This document shows positions 41,981 to 43,925 of a DNA stretch of 43,925 nt, piece after piece. Every line of letters starts with the position of its first letter. The first letter of the stretch is position 1. Source of the stretch: JAKJGV01 sp964617565 (GTDB lineage: Bacteria; Verrucomicrobiota; Kiritimatiellia; CAIQIC01; JAGNIJ01); NCBI GenBank assembly GCA_964617565.1, contig CAZTYH010000021.1, positions 1-43,925 of the forward strand, written 5' to 3'. The notes beneath the pieces were generated by a model. That model ran no database searches. It saw only the letters and a list, made by a program, of their open reading frames with translations, and had not been told where the DNA came from. The position numbers were made by a program, and so were the translations under genes.

Positions 41981-43426
41981 TCATCCCGCCTTCGGCTTAA
42001 GTTGCGGGAAGAGGATCACGTCGCGAATCGCTTCGCATCCCGTCAACACCATCACCAGCCGGTCAATCCCGACACCCATACCGCCCGCCGGGGGCATGCC
42101 GTGCTCAAGGGCCAACAGGAAGTCCTCGTCCACTTTCGAAGGATCCCCGCCCGCCTGCGCTTCGAATCGCTTGCGTTGTTCGATGGGGTCGTTCAACTCG
42201 CTGTAAGCCGGTGCGATTTCCTTGCCGAGAATCACCAGTTCGAAAACATCCACCACCGAGGGATCGTCGTCGCACGGCTTCGCCAGCGGGATCAGCTCCG
42301 CCGGGAACCGGGTGACGAAGGTCGGATTCACCAGCGACTTCTCGGCGACCTTTTCGTACACCTCGTGAGTCACCTCGACCGGCGTCCACTTCGGATCAAT
42401 CGTCAGGCCCAGCGAATGCGCCCGCTCGCGCGCGGCGGCCGGGTCCAGCGAATACCAGTCCTTGCCCGCCACTTCCTCGATGATCTCGCGATAGGTCACC
42501 GTCCGCCACGGCGTCGTCAAATCCGTCGCGGTGGCGCCCTCGCCCACCTTCAACGTTCCGCAAACCGTCGTTGCAACCGTTGTGATCAGTTCCTCGACCA
42601 GTTTCATCATCGAGCGCACGTCGCCGTAGGCCTCGTAGATTTCCAGCATCGTGAATTCGGGATTGTGCGAGCGATCCAGCCCTTCGTTACGGAAATTGCG
42701 GTTCAGCTCGAAAACCTTGTCGAACCCGCCGACCAGCAGCCGCTTCAGGTATAGTTCCGGCGCAATGCGCAGGAACATGTCCACGCTCAGCGCGTTGTAG
42801 TGTGTCTTGAAGGGCGTCGCCGCCGCGCCGCCGGCCATCGGCTGCATCATCGGCGTTTCGACCTCGACGAAGCCGCGCTCGGCGAGGAATGAACGGATCG
42901 TCCGGACCATCGCGATGCGCTTGTCGAAAATCGCGCGCGCGGCCGGGTTCGAAATCAGGTCGAGATAACGATAGCGGTAACGGAGCTCGACATCGTGCAG
43001 CCCGTGCCACTTTTCCGGCATCGGCAGAAGCGCCTTACCGAGCAATATCCAGCGCAACGCCTTGATGGACTTCTCGCCGGTCTTGGTGACGAACAGTTCG
43101 CCTTCCACGCCGATATGATCGCCCAGGTCCAGGTACTTGAACGCCTCGAACGCGGCTTCTCCGATCACGTCCTTCTTAATATAGACCTGGAAGCGGGCGC
43201 TGCCGTCCTGCACGTGCGCGAAAACGGATTTCCCCATCTCGCGGCGCGACATTATCCGGCCTGCGATCCGAACCGCCTTGTTCTCCTCGAATCCTGCGAT
43301 GATTTCTGACAAACGGCCCGTGCGTTCAAAAGCCTGGCCGAACGGGCTGTAGCCCTTCGCCTTCAACTGCTCCATGTTGGCCAGACGCTGATCTCGAAAT
43401 TCGTTCTGTCGCGGTCCCTGATCCAT
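41981..43426 (-). CDS. lysS: Lysyl-tRNA synthetase, class II
   Basis: This 481-residue enzyme charges tRNA-Lys. The N-terminal OB-fold anticodon domain (about 50-145) has GRIMSRREMGKSVFAHVQD. Class II motif 1 lies near VRTIRSFLAERGFVEVETPM; motif 2 includes FELNRNFRNEGLDRSHNPEF; motif 3 is GMGVGIDRLVMVLTG near the C-terminus. Length is slightly shorter than typical (about 490-500). A CGGAGGC site five to six bases before ATG 43426 is strong, and the gene appears to head the lysS-lolC-lolD-ilvE-mcsA-mcsB-clpC run. Confidence 0.96.
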   Translation of the reverse strand: MDQGPRQNEFRDQRLANMEQLKAKGYSPFGQAFERTGRLSEIIAGFEENKAVRIAGRIMSRREMGKSVFAHVQDGSARFQVYIKKDVIGEAAFEAFKYLDLGDHIGVEGELFVTKTGEKSIKALRWILLGKALLPMPEKWHGLHDVELRYRYRYLDLISNPAARAIFDKRIAMVRTIRSFLAERGFVEVETPMMQPMAGGAAATPFKTHYNALSVDMFLRIAPELYLKRLLVGGFDKVFELNRNFRNEGLDRSHNPEFTMLEIYEAYGDVRSMMKLVEELITTVATTVCGTLKVGEGATATDLTTPWRTVTYREIIEEVAGKDWYSLDPAAARERAHSLGLTIDPKWTPVEVTHEVYEKVAEKSLVNPTFVTRFPAELIPLAKPCDDDPSVVDVFELVILGKEIAPAYSELNDPIEQRKRFEAQAGGDPSKVDEDFLLALEHGMPPAGGMGVGIDRLVMVLTGCEAIRDVILFPQLKPKAG

Positions 43427-43545
43427 TTATGCCTCCGGGAATTGCCTGCACAGCATAGGTTTGCCCCATCGCCAAGTCAAGGAAGGCGGGTTAAGGTTCA
43501 GTCTTTCAAATACGGCTCGCGACAAGAGCTGGCGCCATTCGCGGG
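43427..43545. other. Intergenic region upstream of lysS
   Basis: No gene is seen. The region must hold the lysS promoter (minus strand), but I could not identify convincing -35/-10 hexamers by eye. Confidence 0.5.
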
Positions 43546-43568
43546 CTAGTGTTTTGTAACAACACTAG
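43546..43568. repeat. Perfect 8-bp inverted repeat with 7-base loop
   Basis: CTAGTGTT and AACACTAG flank the loop TTGTAAC. There is no T tract on either side, so a rho-independent terminator is unlikely. The stop codon of the small minus-strand ORF lies inside the right arm. It could be an element boundary or a transcript-end structure. Confidence 0.7.
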
Positions 43569-43819
43569 AATGGGGTCAAATTTCGCGTATTCACCCCGGC
43601 TGTACCATTCCATAGAGCAATGCCCGTTTTTCCCTTTTCCATGGATTTGAGATGGGTTTCCGTAGCCACAACGATAAGGGAGGGATGTACTCCCGAGACA
43701 TCTGTCTTGAGTGTAAAAATGACTTTGCCGTCATGTACCACTGTGGCCATTCGAGAATCTTTGCGGTTGACGGTGATTTTCACACTTCTTCGGAGGGGTG
43801 TTTTATCTAACATCTTCAT
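43565..43819 (-). CDS. Doubtful small hypothetical protein
   Basis: This is an 84-residue open frame, not recognised. It begins MKMLDKTPLRRSVKITVNR and reads as alternating polar and hydrophobic beta-like stretches (MATVVHDGKVIFTLKTD, HPSLIVVATE). The tail GVNTRNLTPF is translated from a GTGAATACGCGAAATTTGAC sequence that I associate with intergenic element ends rather than conserved protein. No ribosome-binding site is visible. It lies in AT-richer DNA than its neighbours. It may be a real small gene, a recent insertion or chance. Confidence 0.35.
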   Translation of the reverse strand: MKMLDKTPLRRSVKITVNRKDSRMATVVHDGKVIFTLKTDVSGVHPSLIVVATETHLKSMEKGKTGIALWNGTAGVNTRNLTPF

Positions 43820-43925
43820 AATTCAACAGAATCCCAAAATTCAGAGATAATGACGATGAAATAGTGAGCCCCTTAAATATTGACCGGTAAATCATTCCAA
43901 TAGATATGATAATGACAAATCAGCC
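43820..43925. other. AT-rich window end without gene
   Basis: This stretch is markedly more AT-rich than the rest of the window and has stops in all frames read. It may hold promoter sequence for a neighbouring gene outside the window; nothing specific is supported. Confidence 0.4.

Noticed and set aside
1..43925. tRNA genes, rRNA, CRISPR arrays and intact insertion sequences
   Set aside because: No T-loop/anticodon patterns, spacer-repeat arrays or transposase genes were recognised by eye in the intergenic regions; a covariance search was not possible.

Overview
The window is a chromosomal segment of a Gram-negative, moderately GC-rich bacterium, probably from the PVC superphylum (Kiritimatiellota, Lentisphaerota or Verrucomicrobiota). 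Four things point that way: an envelope with TonB receptor, LolCD-type exporter and LpxL-type acyltransferase; an McsA-McsB-ClpC arginine-phosphorylation set; a large exported glycosidase with calcium-type DxDxDG repeats; and a Ser/Thr kinase carrying LRR and C-type lectin modules. This placement is inference from gene content, since no rRNA or other phylogenetic marker was compared. Two runs of exactly 100 N (23317-23416 and 25300-25399) show a scaffolded draft assembly.

Layout. 1-2318 (+): proton-translocating transhydrogenase in three polypeptides (pntAA, cut by the window edge, pntAB, pntB). 2368-3779 (+): a TVP38/DedA-like membrane protein and a small lipoprotein. 3840-7429 (+): an amino-sugar cluster with a GlmU-like left-handed beta-helix protein, GlmM, and a divergent NagB-fold protein that lacks a canonical catalytic Asp. 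7464-11845 (-): a nucleotidyltransferase-fold protein coupled to a KefB-like antiporter with CBS domains, a truncated and motif-degenerate acyl-adenylate ligase, and a small membrane protein.

11965-26910 is an accessory block that looks like glycan or nutrient acquisition. It holds a 1420-residue secreted multidomain glycosidase-like protein, a TonB-dependent receptor, a divergent ECF sigma factor with an overlapping membrane anti-sigma factor whose periplasmic part resembles an alpha/alpha-toroid, an LpxL-like acyltransferase, a GH31 enzyme and a receptor-like Ser/Thr kinase. A kinase-to-GH31 reading frame only appears continuous because it crosses an N gap; the two are best treated as separate genes.

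27062-35020 (+) is the most unusual part. An HTH-PtsN (EIIA) protein leads an operon of six tightly coupled genes resembling hydrogenase-4/complex I (B, C, E, F, G and a ferredoxin-NuoB fusion). The large subunit has no [NiFe]-binding cysteines, the N2-type cluster ligands are intact, and the fused ferredoxin retains ligands for only one of two clusters. This is an energy-converting-hydrogenase-related (Ehr-like) ion pump with an unknown electron acceptor.

35023-43426 (-) is a housekeeping run read in the order lysS, lolC/E, lolD, ilvE, mcsA, mcsB, clpC. The last 500 bases are AT-richer and hold only a doubtful small ORF and a hairpin.
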